Below are positions 12,474 through 22,319 of a DNA stretch of 64,000 nucleotides, in pieces. The position numbers were made by a program, and so were the translations under genes. The stretch's first letter is position 1. Each line of letters opens with the position of its first letter. The stretch comes from Triatoma infestans (taxonomy: Eukaryota > Arthropoda > Insecta > Hemiptera > Reduviidae), in NCBI GenBank assembly GCA_011037195.1, contig JAAEAF010000191.1:124001-188000 (forward strand), given 5' to 3'. The notes under the pieces were generated by a model, which worked only from the letters and a program-made list of their open reading frames with translations, had not been told where the DNA came from and did no database searches.

Positions 12474-12683
12474 ATGGGCTCGCAGAAAGTGTTAAGTGTT
12501 TCTCAGCTCTATGGAAGAAAAGTAAAACCTACTAACGAACGATTTGGACTGTGGTTATTATTAGAAAACTTGGACAACTTAATTACAAATGATTGTGTAA
12601 TGTTTTTTTTTAAAAAAAACAATAAGGACTGTTCGGTTATTATCGGCTCTGTAGTTCGGCTGTCCTCGGTGTGTTTTGTATAA
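12474..12683 (+). pseudogene. Second leader ORF sharing the MGS[QH]KVLSVSQLYGR start
   Basis: A 69-residue frame opens with MGSQKVLSVSQLYGR, nearly the same 15 residues that open the relic at 7270, then diverges into VKPTNERFGLWLLLENLDN. It is preceded, as at 7250, by GGCAGAGACAACATGGGCTC. It is followed by a segment (about 12625-12685) that is the reverse complement of the sequence just upstream of the 7270 start (CGAGGACAGCCGAACTACAG at about 7205). The same DNA module has thus been copied in two arrangements within one arm. Function unknown; it may be an exon or promoter-leader cassette. Confidence 0.4.
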
Positions 12684-12734
12684 TAGGCTAAATAGATTTT
12701 TCTTAAAGAAGGAAAATGGAAATTAAATTGTAAT

Positions 12735-13320
12735 TGCTTACCAAAAACCTTACACAGGTAAGTTACTCATAAATCAATATACTGTATTAAATGTCCAATA
12801 TACTTGATCGATAAAAATAGATAAGTATGGTGTATAAGAAAGGAACCATAGATTAAGTTTTAGTTTATTGTTTACCAAAAAAAAAACTCATCTGTTTACT
12901 AAAAAAACTAAGTATCTGTCTAGTGATTAAATATGCGGAATTTGGTATGTAAATTGAGATACACCAGTTATTAAATCACTAGTTTTTTCCTTTCTTTAAT
13001 TGCATAAACAATTAGTTCGATAAAACATATTATTAACTATTTCGTCGATAACAGGTCCAACAACTTTAAACTGTGCAAAAAAAAAATAACCGATATATTG
13101 GATTCTATAAATATATAATGATCGATAAAAAAAAAGAAAGGAAAATGGAGATTAACTTGTAAATTGCTTACCAAAAACCTTACACAGGTAAGTGACTCAT
13201 AAATCAACATACTGTATTATATGTCAATATACTTGATCGATAAAAGTAGATACGAAGGAACCATAGATTAAGTTTTAGTTTATTTTTTACCAAAAAACTT
13301 ACATAAGTATCCGTCTAAAA
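12735..13320. repeat. Duplicated outer cassette of the palindrome (right arm)
   Basis: This is the mirror of the left-arm cassette pair. Direct copies at about 12740-12900 and 13140-13300 share GCTTACCAAAAACCTTACAC, ACTCATAAATCAA and CATAGATTAAGTTTTAGTTT. The ATGCNGAATTTG..AAATTGAGATACA.CAGTTATTAAAT module lies between and inside them. Confidence 0.7.
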
Positions 13321-13596
13321 AAAAAAAAAACAAAAAAAAAATAAGTTAATATATTATATTGCAAACATTGTTCATACATAGAGGTTAATAAACTTTTGTA
13401 CGAATGGAAAAATACAGGTTAATGAACCCTGGCCTGGGGTACGTGGGGCAGAGCCTCTCTTTAAGTCTCTGTGTATATATTTTCTATATATATATCTATA
13501 GAGTGAGAGAGAGAGAGATAGAAAGTATATGAGAGAGATGAGGAAGAAGTATGTGGGTGAGGTATAAGGATCTAAAGAAAACTACTATTGCCAAGT

Positions 13597-13668
13597 TACC
13601 ACTATAGCTGAGTGGTGTAAGTGATGGACTTGGATGACGAAGGTTGTGAGATCGCTTTTGCTGACCTA
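13597..13668 (+). repeat. tRNA-like segment near the palindrome tip (right arm)
   Basis: The segment has an A-box-like TATAGCTGAGTGGTGTAAG and a B-box-like GGTTGTGAGATCGC about 30 bp later, matching the spacing of a tRNA-derived pol III promoter. Its mirror lies at about 428-500 on the minus strand in the left arm. It is probably a SINE fragment caught in the palindrome. It is too degenerate to be a functional tRNA. Confidence 0.4.
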
Positions 13669-13819
13669 AGCAAAAAAAAAAATTAATTTTTAATATTTCT
13701 TCGCTTACAGGAAAAGGGGATGGGGAGGGGGTGGGGGAAAAGTTGGGAATAGGTTGGGGGAGGGGAGAGGGATCATGTGGTGGGAGAGGGGTAACTAGGG
13801 CGGTGAGGGGGGTGGTGGA

Positions 13820-14800
13820 TCATGGACAGGGAAGGTTGGAAGGTAGAAGGCGAGGGGGGGAGGTGAGGGAGCAAAAATCTGTCCTGGAACCGCAAAGCAT
13901 CGTACTAGCTGACAGGTGTTGAATTAAAGAGTTTGTGTGAGTCTGTAGGTTAATATGGAATTTCCTGTAACGGGTTTGGGCGACTTGAGCAATGAACGGT
14001 ATTTTAAGATCAGTATGTATGGTTCGGTTGGAGACGTAAAAAGGAGCGTTCACAATGTTACGGAGGATTCTGGATTGTAGGGATTGGAGTCTTTGGAGAT
14101 TAGAGCGTTTGGTTCGAACCCCATAGTTCTATTCCGTACGCCCAGATAGGCTTTAAAATAGATGTATAAATTAGTCTTTTGTTGTCTAGGGAGAGTTTAG
14201 ATCTATTGTCCAGTAGTCTTTTAAGTTGTCGAAAGCGTCTGTTTAGTTCTAGTCTTTTCAGTCTTGTATGAGGATTCCATGTAAGTCTTCGGTCTAAGTA
14301 AATCCCAAGATAGCGAGCAACGTTGACCACTGGTAAGGGAATTAAGTTGTAGTAGACTGGGGGAAGAGTAATGCGACGTAGAGTGAAGGTAATGTTTTGG
14401 GACTTATTTTCGTTAAGTTTAATGACCCATTTTTTGAACCAATTTTCTAGGGAGGAGAGGTGGGTTTGTAGATTTCTATGGGCTGTTACGGGATCATTAT
14501 TGGAAGACAGGATAGCAGTATCATCCGCATAGGTGAGAAGGATGGTATCAGGATGTGTTGGGATGTCTGCAGTGTATACTGAATAAAGGATAGGACCTAG
14601 AATGCTGCCTTGCGGCACTCCAGATTCGATATGATTGAAAGGAGAGAAAGATGATCCGATTTGTACTTGAAAATACCTATCGGATAAGTAAGATTTTAGG
14701 ATAAGATAATAAGTGGCTGGAAGGATGCCCTTAAGTTTCCAGAGCAGCCCGGGGTACCATACTCGATCGAAGGCCTGCTTCACATCAAGGAAAGCCCCCG
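13820..14800 (-). pseudogene. Jockey-like LINE reverse transcriptase, C-terminal half
   Basis: A 227-residue frame (14100-14783) carries the reverse transcriptase palm: AFDRVW at residues 4-9, GVPQGSILGP at about 55-64 and the catalytic YADD at 85-88. It continues through ENWFKKWVIKLNENKSQ and YLGIYLDRRLTW to WAYGIELWGSNQ. A single frame change near 14105 joins it to a second frame (13820-14053 and upstream). That frame holds the Jockey-type tail: LQSRILRNIVNAPFYVSN, then TDLKIPFI and H.NSLI. The element is 5'-truncated near 14800, where the preceding sequence is unrelated. Its C-rich 3' region runs into the palindrome tip. It would act by target-primed reverse transcription, but this copy is dead. 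Confidence 0.88.
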
Positions 14801-14848
14801 AACAGCAGGCTAAATAGTTAATGAAAAAAGAATGAAATTATTATTTTA

Positions 14849-15855
14849 TTAATTAGAGTACACACTTTTTTTCAAGGCACACAAAATACACACAGAATAC
14901 AAGACCGTGTTTATATTACTTCCTTCACTGCACTTGCTAGACTTACTGCTTCTTCGAATTTCTTGATAAATAGCTAACTTCTTTTTAAATTCGGCAATAG
15001 AGGAGCAACCGTACAATATAGCTTTATTTCTTACATCATCATTTATACCATCAATTACATGTTTAATGAGAGCTTCATCCTCAATCGTTCCTCGCCCAGC
15101 CAATTCGCGCATGTAACAGAAGTACTCAGTCACGCTCTCTTCTCTTTTCATTTTCCTGTTTGCCAACATACTGTGAAGAGCGGCACTATTGATTTTTGAG
15201 GGGAATTCTGATCGTAACAATTTTTTTAAACTGGCCCAATTGTTGATATTTTTCTCACAATTAATTATAGTTTTAGCATAACCCTTAATTGATTTCTTTG
15301 CAAAAATATAAGTTTCTAAATCACTCCACTTCATCAATTTTCTATTATCTTCAAATTCAGTGATCCATTGATTAACTGTATAATTATCACTTCCGGTAAA
15401 TGGACGATGGAATCTTCTACATCCCTGAAACTTAACATAAATTTAGGTTGATGATTTACATCAGCTTTATCGGTACTACCCTTCTCGGTTTCATCTGGTT
15501 CTTCATCTTCACTATCATCTTCGCTTTCATTCACCTTATTTAAAGTGTCTATATTCATTAGAGTAAGGCAAATTCGTCTGGCCAACTGATTTTTATCACC
15601 ATCGTAATCGATCTTTGATAAATTACATATCAAACTCAAATCGCCTTCTGTTAGATTTTTATTAATGAAAGTTATCTTACTTGAAAATTCTTCAGAATCC
15701 TCTTCAATCTTAAATCCACTGAATTTACGCAATCTAGCTCTCTTCTGACGAGTGCCATCCTCTTCGAAGGCTAGCAGGTGAAAGGCACGAATCGCATTAA
15801 TCGTAGCCTTACTTATGTTGCGTTCAATTTTTTCAAATTGTCCTAACGTGGCCAT
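14849..15855 (-). pseudogene. Gypsy/Ty3-like gag relic, one frameshift
   Basis: Two minus-strand frames abut: 15334-15855 (173 residues, start MATLGQFEKIERN) and 14849-15337 (162 residues). The first has a basic/acidic N-terminus with an ESEDDSEDEEPDETE run and ends RDVEDSIVHLP. The continuing frame then reads PFTGSDNYTVNQWITEF, a typical gag-domain opening, so a one-base change near 15405 separates them. The second carries WASLKKLLRSEFPSK and MKREESVTEYFCYMRELA, matching the Retrotrans_gag pattern of Ty3/Gypsy elements. No zinc knuckle, protease, polymerase or LTR is recognisable. The frame is lost just before the Jockey relic, which suggests truncation. Confidence 0.75.
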
Positions 15856-16505
15856 TTTACTTGCGAACCGAACTTCCTTGCCGCAGTTATAAGCCGAAAC
15901 TTAGCTTGGACTAATACTCACACTTTAGCCTGAATTATAGCCTTCACCCCAAATTAAGATTGATTTTAAGCTCGTACCCCACATAAGCAAGTCTATGAAT
16001 GTTCAAACACAAGCTGAAGCAGCGCTCTGTTCGCGTGCTATGCTTCACAGAAGTATGTGATGCATGTTCAAACAAGTTCAAGCATCGTCCTTTACAAATT
16101 CCATGTTAATTTTTCAATAATAGTGTAAATATTTTTAGCTTTTAGACATAAATAATATAAATACGCGAATAAATTTTTAGCGAACGAAAAAAATCGATAT
16201 GTGAAATTCTCTATTAATTGATTAATTTAACACTTCAATATTTTTTTCACATTTACAGTCAAAATGGCGCTTCCAGATTATGGCGGTCCGAACAAATGTC
16301 TGGGTTGCCCGTCCTTAGAGTGGGCGCTGATACAATGTATGCCTTCTCTATCAAATTAATTCACATTAATAAAAACATTGCTGGAATTCCCAATTTTAAA
16401 GAAATTTGATTAACCGAATATGCAATTTTAAAGAATAGGTTTTTAAGTTGTTTTTTTTTGGGGGGGGGGATTTTTTTCGAACTAACTTTATAACGATTTC
16501 CTTTT
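15856..16505. other. Gag upstream region and unassigned AT-rich DNA
   Basis: Upstream of the gag start is about 200 bp of mixed sequence that may be 5' untranslated region of that element. I could not find a convincing LTR end or primer-binding site. 16100-16505 is AT-rich with homopolymers and no gene. The two short open frames here look like chance. Confidence 0.4.
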
Positions 16506-16508
16506 TAT

Positions 16509-17350
16509 ACTTTCTCTTACTCCTAGTACGAGGAACTATTGTATCTGTCAATTTTCGATATCGAGTCTTCAACCAGAATAACCGTTTTGAGGTCGGCCCT
16601 GCGTCCCAAAAATGGTTTCTCTATCAAATGTTCTGGTGATGTGTGTGTGTGTATGTGTAAGTGAACAGCATAGCTCAAAAACGAAAAACCGTAGAAAGTT
16701 GAAACTTGATATTCCGTTTAGCTATCACCATGGGATCTGACAGTACGTTACCTATCAAAATTCCTCAACCGGAAGTACCACTTTACAGGTTGGATGTTTT
16801 ACTTTTTTGCAATTTTCTCAAAAATAGCTCCGTCAATTTTCTATAAACATGGAACATCAACCACACATACAAAGAGCTACAACTTTTATTTGAAACATTT
16901 CTCCGGAAAAATGCATTAAGGGAACTTTTGGGGCGGAGGGGTGGGGTTAGGTTTCATCTGAAGCGCTATTTCAGTTTATTAGACAATTCTGCCATCTAAA
17001 TAATGTTAATAGAATTAAATATGTTAGTGTAATTCAGAGTTTGTAAAAAAATCGGGTAACCAGAAGTGTGTTTACTTTACCATTTTACTAAATGATTTAT
17101 TCTCTTTTTCGCAATTTTCTCAAAAATGGCTCCGACGATTTTCTTGAAACTTCGTATATAAAATAAACAAGCAAAGATCTACAACTTTTATTTAAAACAT
17201 TTCTCTGGGAAAATTCATTTAACGGCACTTTTAGTGGAGAGGTGGGGGTTATGTTTTTCTCTAAAGTGCTATCATAGTTGATTGTACAATTCTATCATCC
17301 ACACAAAAAATTAATTAGAAATAAATAGATGGCTAAAATTCCGATTTTTA
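16509..17350 (+). mobile_element. Repeat family A, copy 1
   Basis: The copy opens ACTTTCTCTTACTCCTAGTA and contains the head block TTTTCGATATCGAGTCTTCA and CATAGCTCAAAAACGAAAAA. It then has two ~330-bp internal units, each with CTACAACTTTTATTTNAAAC, AAAATNCATTNA and a G-rich GGGGTGGGGTTAGG stretch. The terminal block is missing; the copy fades near 17350. No protein is encoded, so it looks non-autonomous. Confidence 0.75.
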
Positions 17351-17647
17351 AGAAACTTTTGGGTTCTGAGGTATCCGAGACGTTAAAATCCAACTGTATT
17401 TGTTCAATATCGCAATATAATCATTGTCTAAAACAGTTTGCACGTATTCCTCAACACCTTTGAATTATAGACGAATTTATATTCGGAAAAAATGAGCAGA
17501 ATGAGAAAATTTGTTTGTTTTATATTAACTGTGCTAAGAGAAAGTCGTGTGTGTGTGTCTCACACCAATTTTTTGTCCTTTCTCTTGCTGCTTTGTAATT
17601 TTGTTTGTATTATTTGTACTGTATAAAATATGTAAACATTGTATTCT

Positions 17648-17785
17648 AACTACAGTATACCACTGGCACACTTCTAGTGAAGGGATTTATTTTAATAACC
17701 TTTTGACCTTTATTATTGTTATCTGTTAACTTTAACTTTACACCCAATAAATAATGAAAGTTTTCCTCCATTCTTTTATTTTATT
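17648..17785. repeat. Direct repeat with 19722-19860
   Basis: This stretch shares ACTTCTAGTGNAGGGATTTA, TTAACCTTTTGACCT, CAATAAATAATGAA and TTTCTCCATTCTTTTATTT with about 19722-19860, about 2 kb away. It sits between two family A copies of opposite orientation. Identity unknown. Confidence 0.55.
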
Positions 17786-17849
17786 AATTTCAAAACTTAC
17801 TCCTAAAATTTGGTAATTTTAGAAAAAATTATGCTAACTATATGATTAG

Positions 17850-18409
17850 AAAAAAAATCTGGTGTGAAACTCTCACACAACTTTCTCTTACTTCAATTCT
17901 CAAAATTATAATTAACAAATTTTTATAGTTTGTGTACCAAATTTAATGAAATTCCTCGAAACCTGAAAAAAAAAAAAACTGTTCAGTAAAAGCGCACTTC
18001 TGGTTTTTACTAGTTTTCTTGAACCTCGTAATTTTAGTCATCTATTTATTTCTAATTAATTTTCTTTGGATGATAGAATTGATTTAATCAACTATGATAG
18101 CACTTTAGTGAAAAATATAACCCCCACAACCCCACCCGTAAAACTGCCCTTAAATGAATTTTTCCAGAGAAAATGTTTTAGTTAAAAGTTGTAGATCTTT
18201 GTATGTTTAGTTTATCTCTCTAAGTTTTAAGAAAATCGTCAAAGCCATTTTTGAGAAAATCGCAAAAAAGTAAAAAAAAAAAAAAAATCTAGTAAAATGG
18301 TACTTCCGGTTGAGGAATTTTGACAGATAACATACTGTCTCAAATCCCATGGTGATACCTAAACGGAATATCAAGTTTCAATTTTCTACAATTTTTCGTT
18401 TTTGGTGTT

Positions 18410-18443
<34 letters not shown>

Positions 18444-18580
18444 AGCACGCACACTCACAGACCATTGGCTAAAAACCACTTTTTTGGACTCAGGTGACCT
18501 GAAAACGGATATTTCCGGTGAAAACTCGATATCGAAAATATGACAAGATTACAATACTTCCTCTCACTAGGAGTAAGAGA
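17850..18580 (-). mobile_element. Repeat family A, copy 2 (reverse)
   Basis: This reverse copy begins at the plus-strand left with AAAATCTGGTGTGAAACTCT and CTTTCTCTTAC, the terminal block. It runs through internal units to the head block (AACGGATATTTCCGGTGAAA at about 18502) and ends CTCACTAGGAGTAAGAGA. With copy 1 it forms an inverted pair about 0.5 kb apart. An R1-like LINE is inserted at its head end. Confidence 0.75.
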
Positions 18581-19273
18581 CAATAGGTTATACCTATTGC
18601 CCTCCTAGCTCAGGAGCGTGCAAGAATCTATGCTAGACGGGGAGAGAATAATCGCGTGGAGATAGCCAGGGAAGAGCGAGAGCGTACCATGGCAGCGTGG
18701 CAAGAAGATTGGGATGCGGAGCGCCGTGGCCACTGGACCGCTATCGTAATTCCAGACATCTAATGTAAAGCTCGGTTGATAGAAGCCATGGTGAGGTAAA
18801 TTATCCCTTGACCCAAGTCCTTTCTGGACACGGATTCTTCAGAGACTATTTGAAGAAGGTAGGTAAAGAAGAGGTATCGACCTGCTTGTATTGCCAAGCT
18901 CCACGCGACGATGCTTGGCACACGGTTTTCGAATGTGAAAGCTGGGCTCGACCCAGAAGTAACCTTGAGCAGGAGGTCGGGGAACTGGTGCCTGGAAGGT
19001 TTGCCCAGACTCTGTTGAGTAGTCGTAACAACTGGACAAGGTTACTTCCTTTGTCCGGGAGGTAATGTCGACTAAACGTGTAGAGGTGAATATGGGAGAA
19101 GGGGCCCCTTAGGGCTAGGTTAAGGAGCCTAGCCTGATGCAGTGCTGAGAAAGCGAATCCAGGCTAGGCTCAGGTGTAGGGGGGGGGGGTTTAGCCGGTA
19201 GGCATATTTATATGGAGTCCGGCACATTGATGTGCGTAAGTAGCATTTCCCCCCTCTTAAAAAAAAAAAAAAA
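18581..19273 (+). mobile_element. R1-like LINE, 5'-truncated 3' end with poly-A
   Basis: Coding remnant at 18615-19065: RIYARRGENNRVEIAREERER, a stop near 18761, then a frame containing LTQVLSGHGFFRDYLKKVG and the C-terminal zinc knuckle CLYCQAPRDDAWHTVFEC. This arrangement is typical of R1-clade LINEs. After it comes about 190 bp of 3' untranslated region, then a poly-A run at 19259-19274. The insert is flanked by ACTAGGAGTAAGAGA (18566-18580) and ACTAAGAGTAAGAGA (19274-19288), a 15-bp TSD with one mismatch. It lies inside a family A terminus. Confidence 0.82.
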
Positions 19274-19289
19274 ACTAAGAGTAAGAGAA

Positions 19290-20255
19290 AGTAAAAATGA
19301 GGTCTGAAAGGGAGAGGGGACCCCTGAAAGGGTAGAAGTTAGTTAATATATTTAATGTCCGGTGAAGAAGGGCAGATTTGTCTATGACGAGAAAATATTG
19401 CTCAGAGAGCCGATATTGCACTGCTAAGAAGACGCCAAACTTTGGGGATAGCTAGAGTTTGGCCCCTCCACACAAAAAATATATGTATTTATATATATAT
19501 AAAAAGTGTCCTTTGAAAGTAACAGTAGAGTCCACTGGTTAGACAGTCCATTGTATTATATACTGTCTAAGCTTTCAGCATGTATGTGGGATTAGAGCAT
19601 AGGATTAGGATTTGAAAAAGAGGATTTTAGAAAGGTGGGGGAAGGGAATCCAGTGATTGATGTCGCCGTTCTAAACTTGTGCTAAATAAATATATATATA
19701 AACTCTAAAACTAACCACGTGTACGCCACTGTCACACTTCTAGTGCAGGGATTTATTTTATTAACCTTTTGACCTGTATTATTGCTACCTCTTAAATTAA
19801 CTTAGTCTCAATAAATAATGAACTTAAAACTTTATCTAACTTTTCTCCATTCTTTTATTTATTTATTTTTTTTATCTCCTCTTATACTCGTATTTATTGA
19901 TTGATTTATTTATTTTTTAGCCAGCTTAATTTTTCCTTCAATAATACATTATTGTAAATTAGTATTCAAAATTATAATAACTTTCATTTGCAAATAATTA
20001 GGAAAGTTTAAAAAAAATAGTTTACTTTATTTTTCTTCAAGAACTTGCATTTCAAGTGATAAAATCGAGTTGTGACTTCTTGAGATTTAGATCGTTTAGT
20101 AGTTACTTTGCAGTTACCTTCTCAGCATAATTATTCTCTACGCTTTAGAAATTCTATTCATGCAAACGCTTTTTCATCGCATTTGTTGAACGTATGAAAA
20201 TTTTTCTAAAATCTTTAGGAAAACAGCATCGTATTGGAATCTATCATCTATTACC
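19290..20255. other. AT-rich interval, no gene
   Basis: The interval holds short (AT)n and T-rich stretches, the second copy of the direct repeat (19722-19860), and otherwise unassigned sequence. No open frame with family resemblance was found. Confidence 0.6.
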
Positions 20256-20257
20256 TT

Positions 20258-20366
20258 CTCTTACTCCTCCTAGTAAGAGGAAGTATTATAATCGTGTCAA
20301 ATTTTCGATATCGAGTTTTCACCGGAAATATCCATTTTGAGTTAAAAAAAAGTGGTTTTTAGCAAA

Positions 20367-20402
<36 letters not shown>

Positions 20403-20830
20403 GTGCGTGTGTGTATGTGAACAGCATAGCTAAAAAACGAAAAACCGTAGAAAGTTGAAACTGGATATTCCGTTTATGTAACATCATGGGATCTGGCAGT
20501 ACGTTATCTGTCAAAATTCCTCAACCGGAAGTACCACTTTACAAGTTTTTTTTTTTTTTTTACTTTTTTGCGTTGTTCTCAAAAATGCCTCCGACGTATT
20601 TCTCCAAACTTGGTATATGAACTACAAATACAAAGGGCTACAACTTTTATTTAAAACATTTCTCTGGTAAAATTCATTTAAGGACACTTTTGGAGGGGGG
20701 GGAGTAGGTTTTCATCTAAAGTGCTATTTCAGTTTATTAGACAATTCTGTTATCTAAATAGTGTTAATTAGAATTGAATATGTTGTTGAAATTCCGAGTT
20801 TGAAAAATCGGATAACCTGAAGTGATTTTC
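20258..20830 (+). mobile_element. Repeat family A, copy 3 (truncated)
   Basis: The copy opens CTTCTCTTACTCCTCCTAGT, with the head block GATATCGAGTTTTCACCGGA and a long (GT)n at 20371-20410. One internal unit follows (CAACCGGAAGTACCACTTTA at 20522, then G-rich AGGGGGGGGAGTAGG). It stops after a second ACCTGAAGTG near 20815 without a terminal block. Confidence 0.78.
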
Positions 20831-21417
20831 TTTATTTATTTTAATAGAACGGGCAACCAAATATTTAGTTAATTTAAATCATTTTTTTTTTTGAGAGAAA
20901 ATTTACCTCTAATAGAACTGGGTGAATTACAATAGAGAAAGTCATGAGAATTCTGGGCAATTTCAAGAAAATCACGTTTTATATTGCTAATTCTAATTCC
21001 TGGCGAAAGGTACTCTCAAGAAGGTAATACAAAATTAGTCCAAAAAAAGACCCGTTAATAAAAGCCAGGATTGAGGTGAGAGCTGATTTCGAACCTGGTT
21101 GTCCCTAAATAGTCCATAGCTAAACCTTGCCATACATCAAACAATCGTTATTTCATCCTTCTTACCATACTACAAAATTAATCCTCCATAAGATCCATAT
21201 CCATAAGGAGACCGTGCAGCAAAGTTCCTCTTTAGTTCATTTTTCTCTTTACTTTGCAGAAATATTGTACACGAATAACCTGTATGATTAACTTTGAGTG
21301 CTTTTGCCGCATAACACTCCTTCAATGGAGAGTATGCTGTTTTATGTGCCACTTCAAAAACGACTGCTCACATATGAGATGGGGCAGAAAAGTTAAGGAA
21401 CATAGGTGTCTGCTAAC

Positions 21418-22314
21418 TGTAGTGGAAGAAAGAAATGCAAAAATCAGAGACATTTTCCGTGGTAGCCTGCTTCATTTTGTGGTCATCGACCGGTTTCGGG
21501 GTTTGCCCATCTTCAGTGCGTTTTGCCAGACAGTGTGATAACACAGATTTGCACAGAGCAAATTCAGTTTATATTTTTTATTTAAATTCAGTTTATATTT
21601 TTATATTATATTCAGTTTATGTATAAACTGAATTTGCTATGTGCAAGTCTGTGTTATCACACTGTCTGACAAATGCATCCTGAAGATGGGCGAACGCCCG
21701 AAACCTGCTCGATGACCACAAAATGAAGCAGGCTATACCACGGAAAATGTCTCTCTAATGCTTTCCAGCTTTGCGGAACCAATCATCACAACAAATGCAA
21801 AAATAATAGTTTTGAAAAATAGTTTAGTGAATTATGAAATATTTAAGTGAAATAATTTTGGAAAATAAATAGTGAATTTAACTTCAAAAATAGTGTAATT
21901 CTATAGTCAGGTACTATAATTTAAGGACATTGCTATTAAAGAGACAAAGGGACAAGAAACAGTTAGGGCAAGACAATACACTCCCTTCAGACATACCAGC
22001 ATTATTTGAAAGGATTTGGACAGTCTAAATTCTGCACTGAACAAGACAGTCTGAATTAGCCATTCTACCAGTCAACAATCAGTGCCAGTTATAAGAGTTT
22101 TGCATTTAATCTAGATAAGTAATTGATTTCATAAACATATTTTGTGATATTGTATTCACATTTAAATTCACTTAGAGAATATATCTATTTTAAAAACAGT
22201 GGTGATTTCTTGCTTATTTTCTAATACATCTTTACCACTATCTCAAACATACACACAAGCCCTTTATAAAACCGCTTACGACACAAGCCACTACAACATT
22301 TCACACCAATTACA
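21418..22314 (-). mobile_element. LTR-A, reverse copy interrupted by a foldback insertion
   Basis: On the minus strand it runs TGTAATTGGTGTG (22314) through TGTTTGAGATAG, AATCACCACTGTTTTTA and GGCACTGATTG to CTTCCACTACA (21418). It matches the solo LTRs at 49876-50454 and 53939-54495, including TG..CA ends. It is split by the 348-bp insertion at 21445-21792. No TSD is evident on its own flanks. Confidence 0.72.
21445..21792. mobile_element. Foldback element FB1 with 12-bp TSD
   Basis: Inverted arms of about 130-150 bp begin AGAGACATTTTCCGTGGTAG and end CCACGGAAAATGTCTCT, and are separated by a short AT-rich loop. It is flanked by AAATGCAAAAAT at 21433-21444 and 21793-21804, a 12-bp TSD inside LTR-A. 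About 37 bp follow the right arm before the duplication. A variable-length TSD with asymmetric ends fits a target-primed (LINE- or Penelope-type) event better than a DNA transposon. The right arm carries CTGAAGATGGGCGAACGCCC followed by GAAAC (21680-21704), a hammerhead-like core. Confidence 0.75.
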
Positions 22315-22319
22315 ATTTC

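Larger units (their letters stand above)
7150..13806. repeat. Right arm of the giant palindrome
   Basis: Reverse complement of the left arm. Its outer tip (13700-13806) is G-rich and continuous with a minus-strand Jockey-like LINE, whose reading frame stops at about 13820. The palindrome therefore appears to end inside, or just beyond, that LINE's 3' untranslated region. The arm has independent small indels relative to the left arm, so different reading-frame fragments survive in each. That argues against a simple read-through sequencing artefact. Confidence 0.93.

Noticed and set aside
285..13806. Missed-adapter or chimeric-read artefact as the origin of the palindrome
   Set aside because: The arms differ by substitutions and by independent indels and microsatellite lengths, which a copied read would not show. 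Long-read confirmation would still be decisive.
285..13806. Polinton/Maverick or integrated virus
   Set aside because: I could not find integrase, protease, ATPase, capsid or DNA polymerase motifs in either arm, so naming a class would be guesswork.
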